DNA from: Primorskyibacter flagellatus
GTDB taxonomy: Bacteria; Pseudomonadota; Alphaproteobacteria; Rhodobacterales; Rhodobacteraceae
DNA length: 64,000 nt
Direction of reading: 5' to 3'
Assembly: GCF_014638275.1 (NCBI RefSeq)
Contig: NZ_BMFJ01000001.1
Coordinates: 124,001 to 188,000 of the forward strand
The notes beneath the pieces were generated by a model, which saw nothing but the letters and a program-made list of their open reading frames with translations, made no database searches and was not told the DNA's origin. Each line of letters starts with the position of its first letter. Position 1 is the first letter of the stretch. Made by a program: the position numbers and the translations under genes. Below, one piece after another: positions 1 through 8,325 of this stretch.

Positions 1-1
1 G

Positions 2-316
2 CACGTGAACGCAACCGATGACATGACAGGCGTGGACGAGGTCATGACCCTGACCGCGGGCGGCCCCTGGGTCTGGTACTTCCAGCTTGAGGAGGGCGTC
101 GCGGTCGAACTGCGCATGGGCACGGTCCTGCCGGGCGAACAGGCCTGGCGGATCAGCTATCCGGGGCTGGTCCCGCACGGCGCGGATTTCTACGCCGAGA
201 CGGGGATCTGCGTCGCCTACATCACGGGACCCGAGACGTGGCAGATGCGATACGAAGCGCCGGTGCCGCAGGGCGACTTGATGGGAACGAACCCGTTCAT
301 CCGGTTCGACGGCTGA
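2..316 (+). CDS. 3' part of an unidentified protein
   Basis: The open frame runs in from the window edge and stops at a TGA at 314-316. A GTG at position 5 is available, but there is no room to see a ribosome site, so this is probably the C-terminal part of a longer gene. The roughly 100 visible residues are acidic and aromatic-rich, with motifs such as GGPWVWYF and NPFIRF, and have no signal peptide or membrane segment. The alternating beta-like pattern would suit a cupin or other small beta-barrel, but no family is recognised. It lies in the same direction as the ene-reductase 150 bases downstream and could share its transcript. Confidence 0.5.
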   Translation, partial: HVNATDDMTGVDEVMTLTAGGPWVWYFQLEEGVAVELRMGTVLPGEQAWRISYPGLVPHGADFYAETGICVAYITGPETWQMRYEAPVPQGDLMGTNPFIRFDG

Positions 317-464
317 CCCTCCGGGTCCCGGCCCGAGACCCGCCCTCCGCCGATGCGGTGCGGGATTTCGGCCGGGACTCTTCCGCGCGGCTGCGCAAGA
401 CTGCCGGGGCCGGAGCCTGTGCCCCGGCCACGTTGCCCCTCACCCCGCCTGATCCGGAGTTCTC

Positions 465-1616
465 ATGACAGAGACCACCAAAGCGACCGCCGATTCCCGT
501 CTGAACGCCGAATCCGGTCGGCGCGTGCTGAAACGCGATCCCGAACCGATGCTGTTCCGGCCCGTCACCTTCCGGTCCGTCACCGGGCGGAACAGGATCA
601 TGCTGTCGCCGATGTGCCAGTATTCCGCGACCGACGGCCTGCCGAACGACTGGCATTTCGCGCATCTGGCCGCGCGGGCGACCGGCGGGACCGGATGGGT
701 CTTCACCGAGGCGGTGCATGTGGCACCGGAGGGACGGATCACGCCGCACTGCCTTGGCCTGTGGTCCGACGCGCAGCGGGACGCGCTGGCGCGGATCGCG
801 GGATTTGTCGGTGATCAGGGCGCGGTGCCAGGGATCCAGCTGGGACATGCGGGGCGCAAGGCCTCCGTTGGGCGGCCCTGGGACGGCACCGCGCCGATCC
901 TGGCCGGGCAGGGCGGATGGCAGACCGTCGCGCCGTCAGCCCGTGCCTACGCGGAGGGCTGGCCGGTTCCGCAGGCACTGGACACGGACGGCATCGCCCG
1001 CCAGATCGACGCGCTGGCCGCCGCGACCCGCCGCGCGCGGGAGGCGGAGTTTCAGGCACTGGAGCTTCATGCGGCCCACGGATATCTGGTGCACGAATTT
1101 CTCTCGCCGCTCAGCAACCTGCGGGAGGACAAGTATGGCGGCGATTTCGACGGGCGGATCCGGTTCCTGCTGGAGTGCCTCGATGCGGTGCGCAGCGAGT
1201 GGCCCTCGGACCTGCCGCTGTTTCTGCGGATTTCCGCAACCGACTGGGTCGAGGGCGGGTGGAGCCTTTCCGACAGCATCGCGCTGGCGCACCGGCTGAA
1301 GGCGGGCGGTCTGGTGGACCTGATCGACTGTTCTTCGGGCGGGAACGACCCGCGTCAGCAGATCCCGATCCATCCCGGTTATCAGGTGCCATTCTCAGCA
1401 CAGGTGCGCGCGGAAACCGGGATGGCCACCGGTGCGGTCGGGCTGATCCACGCGCCCGACTTCGCGGAATCGATCCTGGCGAACGGGCAGGCCGATCTGG
1501 TGATCCTCGGGCGGACGCTGCTGGCCGATCCGGCCTGGCCACTGAAGGCGGCGAAGGTGCTGCGCGCCACCCGCGCGCCCTGGCCGGTGCAGTACGAACG
1601 GTCGGACATCTTCTGA
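465..1616 (+). CDS. NADH:flavin oxidoreductase, Old Yellow Enzyme family (YqjM/NamA-like)
   Basis: FMN-dependent ene-reductase expected to reduce activated C=C bonds of alpha,beta-unsaturated carbonyls with NAD(P)H in the cytoplasm. The 383-residue product has the class II (YqjM-like) signature SPMCQYS, with the flavin-tuning Cys near residue 51. The HAAHGYL motif with the substrate-binding His pair is near residues 202-205, followed by the SPLSN-R-D-YGG segment and a C-terminal phosphate-binding end (LGRTLLADP). Homologues begin about at the MLFRP at residue 29, so the first 28 residues are an extension. The ATG at 465 has a well-placed GGAG and is preferred. It stands just upstream of the GntR-controlled catabolic operon and may supply its reduction step; that link is inference. 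Confidence 0.9.
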   Translation: MTETTKATADSRLNAESGRRVLKRDPEPMLFRPVTFRSVTGRNRIMLSPMCQYSATDGLPNDWHFAHLAARATGGTGWVFTEAVHVAPEGRITPHCLGLWSDAQRDALARIAGFVGDQGAVPGIQLGHAGRKASVGRPWDGTAPILAGQGGWQTVAPSARAYAEGWPVPQALDTDGIARQIDALAAATRRAREAEFQALELHAAHGYLVHEFLSPLSNLREDKYGGDFDGRIRFLLECLDAVRSEWPSDLPLFLRISATDWVEGGWSLSDSIALAHRLKAGGLVDLIDCSSGGNDPRQQIPIHPGYQVPFSAQVRAETGMATGAVGLIHAPDFAESILANGQADLVILGRTLLADPAWPLKAAKVLRATRAPWPVQYERSDIF

Positions 1617-1732
1617 TTGCCGCGAATGTGCAGGGCGCATGGCGTCGGCCGCGTGTCTGCGCGCAATGGGTGGGCGGCTGGTGCGTATTGCTCTGGTTGG
1701 GATACATTTATGCCACCGTTGTGACGAAGTGG

Positions 1733-1739
1733 ATGCAAT
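1733..1739 (+). promoter_or_regulatory. Half-site ATGCAAT ahead of the GntR gene
   Basis: Seven bases match the right half of the AATTGTATGCAATT palindrome at 2661-2674. It lies about 57 bases upstream of the regulator start, which would fit autoregulation. A 7-base match is weak on its own. Confidence 0.3.
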
Positions 1740-1795
1740 CTTGTCTTTCTCCGGCGGCGCCAATATCCTTGGACCAGAGGCAATCGGAGTCGGGC

Positions 1796-2476
1796 ATGAC
1801 ATCCTCGAACGGCGGCGAAAAGCGGGGTGCGGGCGTTGCGCGCAGCCTCAGGACATCGCTTCTTGACGGGGTGTGGGAGCCGGGTGCGCGGCTGAACGAG
1901 GTGCAGCTTGCCGGGCAGCTTGGCGTGTCGCGCACGCCGGTGCGCACGGCGCTGCAGCAGCTCGCCGGTGAGGGGCTGGTCGAATACAAGGACAACCGGG
2001 GCTTCTTTGTCCGCCAGTTCGACGTGGCCGACATTATCGACGCCTTCGAGATGCGTGCGCTGGCCGAAGGTCTGGCGGCACGGCTGGCGGCCGAGCGCGG
2101 GCTGACGCCCGAGGACGAGATCGAGATCGAGTCGTCCCTGGCGCAGGGGGACGCGGCGCTGCTGCTTGAGGACGTGACAGAGGCGCGGCGCGGCTATTCG
2201 CAATCCAACGACCGGTTCCACCTGACGATCCACCGGGCCGCGCGGTCCCGTCTCGTGGCCGACGTGATCGGGCTGTGCAACAACATTCCGCAGACGCTGA
2301 CCCAGAACGTAATGAGTTTCTCGCTCGACTCCGTGCGGTCGCGCGCGCACCAACATCACGAGATCTATGCCGCCATCCTGTCCCGCAAACCGCGCGAGGC
2401 AGAGGATCTGATGCGGGCGCATGTGCTGGACGTCCGGCGTGCAGTGGCGCGGGATTTCGCGCGCGCCCGCGGGTAG
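1796..2476 (+). CDS. GntR family transcriptional regulator, FCD subfamily
   Basis: One-component regulator of 226 residues. A winged helix at about residues 10-70 contains the recognition segment LGVSRTPVRTAL. An all-helical FCD ligand-binding domain fills residues 75-215, with Asp/His metal-ligand candidates such as DRFHLTIH and HHEIYAAIL. FCD proteins usually bind an organic acid or a related metabolite. The ATG at 1796 is chosen because GGAG precedes it at good spacing; an in-frame ATG at 1733 lacks one. The gene precedes the GGT-TauE-FAH-PuuE-TRAP operon in the same direction and is its probable controller. The palindrome at 2661-2674 is the likely operator, and a half-site at 1733-1739 suggests autoregulation. 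Confidence 0.92.
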   Translation: MTSSNGGEKRGAGVARSLRTSLLDGVWEPGARLNEVQLAGQLGVSRTPVRTALQQLAGEGLVEYKDNRGFFVRQFDVADIIDAFEMRALAEGLAARLAAERGLTPEDEIEIESSLAQGDAALLLEDVTEARRGYSQSNDRFHLTIHRAARSRLVADVIGLCNNIPQTLTQNVMSFSLDSVRSRAHQHHEIYAAILSRKPREAEDLMRAHVLDVRRAVARDFARARG

Positions 2477-2660
2477 GGCAACTCACCGATTTTCACCGCG
2501 TCGGGTGACCGGGCAAGGGTACGCGTCGTCGGGGTTCGCAGCGACCCGACGGCTGGTTGTCCGCGGTGTATCCCGATCGGGCATGGTTGCGATGCCTGAA
2601 GTCTGGGCGTTCCCCCTGTCATCGGGAGCGAACGAATACACTGATTGTTGTTTTGGGCAT

Positions 2661-2674
2661 AATTGTATGCAATT
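2661..2674 (+). promoter_or_regulatory. Candidate GntR/FCD operator, AATTGTATGCAATT
   Basis: AATTG and CAATT form an inverted repeat around TATG, inside an AT-rich island in an otherwise GC-rich chromosome. FCD-type GntR regulators typically bind short palindromes of the TTGTATACAA type. The site is 80-90 bases upstream of the GGT-like gene and follows the regulator gene. Eleven of its fourteen bases recur at 10533-10543. Confidence 0.6.
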
Positions 2675-2753
2675 CTGATTCCGATGAGACTTTTGCTCTT
2701 TACGAGCGTGCATCCGGAAAAGAGTGCGCACCAAGGTCGTGAGGACGGCGGAT

Positions 2754-4313
2754 ATGTATTCAGCAACGGGACGCAGCGGCGCCATTGCCGCCCCACATGC
2801 CGCGGCGGCGCGCACCGGGCTTTCCGTGCTTCAGGACGGCGGGTCGGCTATCGAGGCGATGGTGGCTGCCGCCGCGACCATCGCCGTCACCTATCCGCAT
2901 ATGAACGGCATCGGCGGCGACGGGTTCTGGCTGGTGTCGCGCGCGGACGGGACGGTCACGGGTATCTCGGCGGCCGGCCGTGCGGCCGCGCTGGCCACCG
3001 CCGCGCGCTATGCAGAGGGCATCCCGGCGCGCGGACCGCAGGCGGCGCTGACCGTGCCGACGGCCATTGCCGGCTGGCAGGCCGCGCTGGACCTCATGCC
3101 GACCCGGATGCCGTTGTCCCGCTTGCTGCGTGACGCGATCACCTGGGCCGGAGAGGGCAGCCCTGTCACGGAGAGCCAGTCGCGGCATACCTCGGCCAAG
3201 TTGCCGGATCTGATCGGGCAGCCGGGGTTCGCGGAGATCTTCGCGCCCTCGGGCACCGCCCCGGAGGCGGGAGTGATCCTGGCCAACCCGGCGCTGGCGC
3301 AGACGCTGGACCGGATGGCGCGTCTTGGGCTGCGCGATTTCTACGACGGGGAGACGGCGGCGCAGCACGGGGCATGGCTGGCAGAGGTGGGCTCTCCGCT
3401 CCGTGCCGGTGACCTCGCCGCCGCCCGGGCCGAGGTGGTCATGCCACTGTCTGCGCAGATCCGTTCGGGGACGCTGTGGAACATGCCGCCGCCGACGCAG
3501 GGGGCGGCGTCGCTGATGATCCTCGGGGTGCTGGACCGCCTCGGCGGTGTGGTCAGCGATGGTACGGACCTGGTGCATCGGGTGGTCGAGGCGACGAAAC
3601 CCGCCTTTCGCCTGCGCAACGATCTTATCGGCGACCCCGACCACATGACGGTGCGTCCCGGGGATTGGCTGACCGACGCCGCGCTTGCGGCGATGGCCGG
3701 AGGGATCGACCTGACCCGCGCCGCGCCCTGGCCGGATCCGCCGCGCGACGGGGGCACAATCTGGATGGGGGCCAGCGACCGAGACGGCACGATGGTCAGT
3801 TACATCCAGTCTGTGTTCTGGGAGTTCGGGTCGGGGATCGTCTGCCCGGCCACCGGTGTGCTGTTCCAGAACCGCGGCGCCGCGTTTTCCCTGGCAGAGG
3901 GACCCAACGTGCTGCGGCCCGGCGCGCGGCCCTTCCACACGCTGAACCCGGCGATGGCACGGCTGTCCGACGGGCGCCGGATCGCCTACGGCACCATGGG
4001 CGGGGAGGGGCAGCCGCAGACGCAGGCGGCGATCTTCGCGCGTCACGTCATGCTGGGGCAACCGCTCGGGCAGGCGATTGACGCCCCGCGCTGGCTGCTT
4101 GGCCGGACATGGGGAGAGGACAGCACAACGCTCAAGCTCGAGGCGCGGTTCGGCGGGGTGATCGACGACCTTGCCGCGCTTGGCCACGAGACGGAGGCGA
4201 TTGCCGATTACTCCGATCTCACCGGACATGCGGGTGCGGTGGTCCTGCATCCGGACGGCACGGTCGAGGCGGCGCATGACCCGCGCGCGGACGGCGGCGG
4301 GATGGCGTGGTGA
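2754..4313 (+). CDS. Gamma-glutamyltransferase-family protein
   Basis: Ntn-hydrolase of the GGT family, 519 residues, expected to mature by self-cleavage and to hydrolyse or transfer gamma-glutamyl (or glutaryl-like) amides. The N-terminal hallmarks GRSGAIAAPHAAAA and NGIGGDGFW are present. The nucleophile candidate is Thr335 in GGTIWMGASDRDG, which aligns with the TTH...D-DG segment of classical enzymes, although the usual second Thr and His are replaced by Ile and Trp. No signal peptide is visible, unlike periplasmic GGTs, so a cytoplasmic role is likely. A GTG at 2724 is an alternative start; the ATG at 2754 has AGGA eight bases ahead. It is first in a run of seven co-directed genes. The substrate is unknown and need not be glutathione. 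Confidence 0.85.
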   Translation: MYSATGRSGAIAAPHAAAARTGLSVLQDGGSAIEAMVAAAATIAVTYPHMNGIGGDGFWLVSRADGTVTGISAAGRAAALATAARYAEGIPARGPQAALTVPTAIAGWQAALDLMPTRMPLSRLLRDAITWAGEGSPVTESQSRHTSAKLPDLIGQPGFAEIFAPSGTAPEAGVILANPALAQTLDRMARLGLRDFYDGETAAQHGAWLAEVGSPLRAGDLAAARAEVVMPLSAQIRSGTLWNMPPPTQGAASLMILGVLDRLGGVVSDGTDLVHRVVEATKPAFRLRNDLIGDPDHMTVRPGDWLTDAALAAMAGGIDLTRAAPWPDPPRDGGTIWMGASDRDGTMVSYIQSVFWEFGSGIVCPATGVLFQNRGAAFSLAEGPNVLRPGARPFHTLNPAMARLSDGRRIAYGTMGGEGQPQTQAAIFARHVMLGQPLGQAIDAPRWLLGRTWGEDSTTLKLEARFGGVIDDLAALGHETEAIADYSDLTGHAGAVVLHPDGTVEAAHDPRADGGGMAW

Positions 4314-4317
4314 CGGG

Positions 4318-5139
4318 ATGGAGCTGAGCGCGCTCACCCTTCTTGGCCTGGCGTCCGGCCTGCTGGTGACCGGGGCCGTGGCCGGCACGCTGGCCGGGTT
4401 GCTTGGCGTCGGCGGGGGCATCGTCATCGTGCCGGTCCTGTCCTGGGTTCTGGCGCTGATCGCGTTCCCGCCCGACATTTCGCAGCACATGGCGGTGGCG
4501 ACCTCGCTGGCCACGATCATCCCGACGGCGATCTCTTCCACCCGCGCGCATAGGGCGCGGGGGGCGGTGGACGATGCGCTTGTGCGAAGATGGGGCCCTG
4601 CCATGGTGGCCGGAGCCCTGATCGGAGGGCTTGCGGCGCGCTATGTCAGCGGCGACGTGCTGCGGCTGATCTTCGGGGCGGTGGCGCTGATCGTCGCGGT
4701 CAACATGGCCATACCGCGGACATTGGTGGTCGGGACCTCCCTGCCGGGGGGAGCGGCGGGTCAGCCGGTGCCGCTGGTGATCGGGCTGTTCTCCGCTCTC
4801 ATGGGGATCGGCGGCGGCACGCTGGCGGTTCCGGTTCAGTCCGCCTTTTCGGTGCCGGTGCATCGCGCGGTCGGAACCGCCGCCGCTTTCGGGCTGCTGA
4901 TCGCCATCCCCGGCACGCTCGGCTTCGTCTGGGCGGGATGGGGCCGGGCGGACCTGCCGCCGGGGTCGCTTGGCTATGTCAGCCTGCCCGCAGCCGCCGC
5001 CATCATACCGACGACCTGGGCCTTCGCGCCGCTTGGCGCGCGGCTGGCGCACGCCATCGACCAGTCGGCGCTGAAGCGCGCCTTCGCCCTGTTCCTTGCC
5101 ATCACCGCCCTGCGGATGCTGGCCACCGCCTTGACCTGA
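4318..5139 (+). CDS. Sulfite exporter TauE/SafE family permease
   Basis: Integral membrane protein of 273 residues with the two repeated TauE/SafE halves. The glycine-rich signatures GLLGVGGGIVIVP near residue 27 and ALMGIGGGTLAVP near residue 160 start each half, and about eight hydrophobic segments are visible. Family members move sulfite, sulfoacetate or other small organic anions. The ATG lies four bases after the stop of the GGT-like gene, so translational coupling is likely. In this operon it may export a sulfur-containing or acidic by-product, or be a second uptake route beside the TRAP system; the sequence does not decide. Confidence 0.88.
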   Translation: MELSALTLLGLASGLLVTGAVAGTLAGLLGVGGGIVIVPVLSWVLALIAFPPDISQHMAVATSLATIIPTAISSTRAHRARGAVDDALVRRWGPAMVAGALIGGLAARYVSGDVLRLIFGAVALIVAVNMAIPRTLVVGTSLPGGAAGQPVPLVIGLFSALMGIGGGTLAVPVQSAFSVPVHRAVGTAAAFGLLIAIPGTLGFVWAGWGRADLPPGSLGYVSLPAAAAIIPTTWAFAPLGARLAHAIDQSALKRAFALFLAITALRMLATALT

Positions 5140-5166
5140 CGACCCTTCAGAAGACCCGGAGAGCAC

Positions 5167-5889
5167 ATGACAAAGACCCATTTCCAGACCGGACCGGTGA
5201 CCATCCCGATCCACGGCAGCGATGAAACCGTCGCCGTGCGCCGCATCTACTGCGTCGGGCGCAACTATGTGGCGCATATCCGGGAAATGGCCGAGGGCGA
5301 CGAAAAGGATCCGCCGTTCTTCTTCCAGAAGCCGACCGATTCCATCGTCACGGGCGGTGAGATGCCCTATCCCGCCGCCACGGCCGACCTGCAGTTCGAG
5401 GTGGAGCTTGCCGTCATCATCGGGACCGAAGGCGCGGACATCTCTCCGGGCGCGGCGTTCGACCATGTGTTCGGCTATGCCGTAGCGCTGGACATGACCC
5501 GCCGCGATCTCCAGTTCCTGGCACGGGACATGCGCCGGCCGTGGGAGATGGGCAAGAGCTTCGACCACTCGGCCCCGATCGGTGCAGTGCTGCCGCGTGC
5601 CGAGGCCGGCGACCTGACGGAGGGGACAATCCGCATCTCCGTCAACGGCGAGGTGAAGCAGGACAGCGACATCTCTCTCATGATCTGGGGGGTGGCCGAT
5701 ACGATTGCCCACCTTTCCGCCCAGTATCGGCTCATGCCCGGAGACGTGATCCTGACCGGCACCCCCGCCGGGGTCGGTCCGGTTGTGCCCGGAGACGTGC
5801 TGGACGCAAGCTGTGCCGGATTGCCCGGCCTGACGCTGACCGTCACGCCAGCCCTGACTGCCAAGGAGAAAGCCCATGCTGCCGACTGA
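5167..5889 (+). CDS. Fumarylacetoacetate hydrolase family protein
   Basis: Cytoplasmic FAH-fold enzyme of 240 residues. It carries the family start motif YCVGRNYVAH, FFQKPTDS, the metal-binding EVELAVIIG (two Glu) with a downstream Asp in VALDMTRRD, and the closing ILTGTPAGVGP loop. It resembles fumarylpyruvate and acylpyruvate hydrolases and related hydratases or decarboxylases, which cleave or isomerise 2-keto acid products of ring-opening pathways. Its start has a GGAGAG site. It overlaps the next gene by 14 bases, so the two are translated together. The exact reaction is open. Confidence 0.9.
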   Translation: MTKTHFQTGPVTIPIHGSDETVAVRRIYCVGRNYVAHIREMAEGDEKDPPFFFQKPTDSIVTGGEMPYPAATADLQFEVELAVIIGTEGADISPGAAFDHVFGYAVALDMTRRDLQFLARDMRRPWEMGKSFDHSAPIGAVLPRAEAGDLTEGTIRISVNGEVKQDSDISLMIWGVADTIAHLSAQYRLMPGDVILTGTPAGVGPVVPGDVLDASCAGLPGLTLTVTPALTAKEKAHAAD

Positions 5890-6748
5890 ACGTATCTCCT
5901 ATTCCGCGATCCCGGACCGGCCGAAGCTGTCGCTGCCGGACGGCAAGCGCATGGGTGTCTGGATCATCGTGAACATCGAGGAGTGGGACCCGAGGGCGAC
6001 CATGCCGCGCACGGTTCTCACCCCTCCGGCGGGCGGATCGCCGTCGCCGGACATCCCGAACTGGGCCTGGCACGAATACGGCAACCGGGTCGGGTTCTGG
6101 CGGCTGCTGAAATCGATCGATGAGATCGGCGTGAAGGCGGTCCTGGCGATCAACGGCACCGCCGTGCAGAGCTATGCGCCGATCTCCCGGGCCGCACTGG
6201 ATCGGGGGTGGGAGTTCATGGGTCACGGCTTCACCCAGAAGAACATGCAGAAGGTGGAGGACGAGCGCGCCGATATCGTCGCAACCACGAAGGCCATTCA
6301 GGATTTCACCGGCAAACGCCCGCGCGGCTGGCTTGGCCCCGGTCTTACCGAGACGTGGGAGACCCCGGATATCCTTGTCGAGGAGGGGTACGAATATGTC
6401 TGCGACTGGGTTCTGGACGATCAGCCGGTGCGGCTGAAGACCCGGACCTCTCCGATCGTCAACGTGCCCTACACCCAGGAATGCAACGACGTCGCCATGA
6501 TGCTGATCCAGCACCATCAGGCGGGTGAGTATTTCCAGCGGGGCTGGGACCAGTTCCAGCAGATCTACGAGGATGCGGAGGATCAGGCGCGGATCATGGC
6601 GCTCGTCGTGCATCCTTACATCATGGGCGCCCCGCACCGGGCCCGCTATTTCCGGGACCTCATCCGCCGGATCGCCGCCTTCGAGGACGTGGCCTTCATG
6701 ACCGGAGAGGAGATTTTCGACTGGTACGCGGACGTCTGTCCGCTCTGA
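5876..6748 (+). CDS. Polysaccharide-deacetylase-fold hydrolase, PuuE / cyclic-imidase-like
   Basis: A 290-residue NodB-fold protein lacking a signal peptide. Segments of the intracellular branch are visible: IVNIEEWDPRA, a Pro/Gly-rich loop before NWAWHEYGNRVG, MGHGFTQKNM, GWLGPGLTETWETPD and VHPYIMG. This branch includes PuuE-type allantoinase and cyclic-imide hydrolases, which open cyclic amides, rather than true chitin deacetylases. AAGGAG at 5863-5868 serves the ATG at 5876, inside the end of the FAH-family gene. Together with the GGT-like and FAH-like enzymes it points to breakdown of an N-heterocycle or amide-containing acid; that is inference. Confidence 0.85.
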   Translation: MLPTERISYSAIPDRPKLSLPDGKRMGVWIIVNIEEWDPRATMPRTVLTPPAGGSPSPDIPNWAWHEYGNRVGFWRLLKSIDEIGVKAVLAINGTAVQSYAPISRAALDRGWEFMGHGFTQKNMQKVEDERADIVATTKAIQDFTGKRPRGWLGPGLTETWETPDILVEEGYEYVCDWVLDDQPVRLKTRTSPIVNVPYTQECNDVAMMLIQHHQAGEYFQRGWDQFQQIYEDAEDQARIMALVVHPYIMGAPHRARYFRDLIRRIAAFEDVAFMTGEEIFDWYADVCPL

Positions 6749-6817
6749 CCCACCACAAAAGGGCCGGGTCGGAGGAGGACCGGCCGGACCAAAATCAACC
6801 AACAGGGAACTTCAAAA

Positions 6818-7804
6818 ATGAAAAAACTGCTGCTGACCACCGCCCTCCTGATCCCGTCTCTCGCCCAGGCAGAGATCATCATGAAGGCGGGCTTCCTGAC
6901 CCCGATCCAGTCCCCGCGCGGGCAGGGGGCGGAACTGATGGCCCAGATGATCCATGACAGCGCGAACTGCGACATTGCCGTGCAGCTGTACCCGTCCTCG
7001 CAGCTTGGCGGGACGACGGACCTGATCGAGGGGATGCAGATCGGATCGGTCGAGATGTCGATCCTGCCGGCCGCCTTCATGGTCGGGTTCCAGCCGCTGG
7101 TCGGGATCCTCGACTTCCCGTTCTATTTCCCGACGGACAAGGAGTCGTTGCTGGCCTTTTACGACAGTGCCGCGATGCGCACCCTGCTGGACACGACCGA
7201 GGAGAAGGGCGTGAAGTCGCTGGCGATGTGGCACACGGGCTACAAGACCTGGACCGCGAACAAGCCGGTTGTGACGCTGGCGGATTACAAGGGTCTCGCC
7301 GCACGAGTGATGCCGTCGGAAATCATCAAGGAACAGGACCGTCTCCTGGGCATGCAGGCCGTCGACATGCCGTTTTCCGAGACCTACACGGCGCTGGCCA
7401 ACGGGGCGATCGACACGCAGGAGAACCCGATCGACACCAACTTCTTCATGAAGTTCCACGAGGTGCAGGACTATGTGACGCTGTCCTATCACGGCACGCT
7501 GGACCAGATCGTGTCGGTGTCCTCGATCTTCTGGAGCCAGCTTTCGCCCGAATGCCAGGCCGATGTGCAGGCGGCGGTCGATGCGGGCGGCAGGCTGACC
7601 GCGGAAAAGACCGATGCGGTCATCGCCAATCTCGCCCTCCCCGCGTTCAAGGCCAGCGGAACCGAGGTGGTCGAGGTGCCCGATACGGCGCGGGCCGAGA
7701 TCGCGGCGGCCCTGCTGCCCGAGATCAAGGCCTATTACGTCAAGCAGAACGGAGAGGCGGGGCAGACGGTTCTGGACGCCTTCGACGCAGAAATCGCCAA
7801 GTGA
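6818..7804 (+). CDS. dctP: TRAP transporter solute-binding protein, DctP family
   Basis: Periplasmic binding component of a tripartite ATP-independent uptake system for a carboxylate-like ligand. The 328-residue product begins with a classical signal peptide (MKKLLLTTALLIPSLAQA) and carries DctP family features, including the carboxylate-binding Arg region around AARVMPSE and the DTQENPIDT segment before the last helices. A 69-base gap with an unremarkable AGGGA site separates it from the hydrolase gene. It is followed by both membrane subunits with overlapping reading frames, so it probably delivers the substrate of the upstream enzymes. Confidence 0.93.
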   Translation: MKKLLLTTALLIPSLAQAEIIMKAGFLTPIQSPRGQGAELMAQMIHDSANCDIAVQLYPSSQLGGTTDLIEGMQIGSVEMSILPAAFMVGFQPLVGILDFPFYFPTDKESLLAFYDSAAMRTLLDTTEEKGVKSLAMWHTGYKTWTANKPVVTLADYKGLAARVMPSEIIKEQDRLLGMQAVDMPFSETYTALANGAIDTQENPIDTNFFMKFHEVQDYVTLSYHGTLDQIVSVSSIFWSQLSPECQADVQAAVDAGGRLTAEKTDAVIANLALPAFKASGTEVVEVPDTARAEIAAALLPEIKAYYVKQNGEAGQTVLDAFDAEIAK

Positions 7805-8325
7805 CGCAGCTGTCCGTGACACCGGGGGCCGGGCGGCGGGTCACGGCTGCGACGGGCCGGCTTCTGGGCCATCTCGACCGTCTTGTCGCCCTGCTCGCCG
7901 GGGCGGTCCTGATCGGGGTCACGGTGCTGCTGACGGTCAACGCCGCGGCGCGCAGCCTCGGCGTGGTGCTGTTCTCGGGCGGGCCGACACTGGCGGGGTT
8001 GCTGGTGCTCTGGCTGACCTTCGTCGGGGCCTATATCCCGGCCCGGCGTGGCGGTCACATCACCGTTGACATGATCGGTGACAGGTTGCCCGCCCCGGCG
8101 TTCCGCGCCCTCCGCGTCGCCGTTGCCCTGGTCGCGGCGGGGCTCTGCGCTGTTTCGGCCCGGATCGGGTGGGAATTCGCGGCGTTCCGCTTCGCCTCGG
8201 GCCAGATCGACCAGATGCTGTTCATCCCGACCGGCTGGTTCTACGCGCCGCTGCCCGCGGGCTTCGCGCTCTGCGCGCTGGCGTGGCTGCATGCGGCGGC
8301 TGCCGCGATCTGGGGGGACGGCTGA
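7801..8325 (+). CDS. dctQ: TRAP transporter small permease, DctQ family
   Basis: Membrane subunit of 174 residues with four hydrophobic segments and the typical motif WLTFVGAYIPARRGGHITVD between helices two and three. Translation probably begins at the GTG at 7801, which overlaps the dctP stop by four bases, and it ends overlapping the dctM start. The short open-ended N-terminus (VTQLSVTPGAG) is cytoplasmic. It pairs with the DctM subunit as the sodium-coupled transporter. Confidence 0.9.
   Translation: MTQLSVTPGAGRRVTAATGRLLGHLDRLVALLAGAVLIGVTVLLTVNAAARSLGVVLFSGGPTLAGLLVLWLTFVGAYIPARRGGHITVDMIGDRLPAPAFRALRVAVALVAAGLCAVSARIGWEFAAFRFASGQIDQMLFIPTGWFYAPLPAGFALCALAWLHAAAAAIWGDG

Noticed and set aside
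2760..4604. Very long open frame on the minus strand
   Set aside because: Shadow of the GGT-like and TauE genes; Arg/Pro/His-rich translation with no domain, produced by GC-rich third positions.
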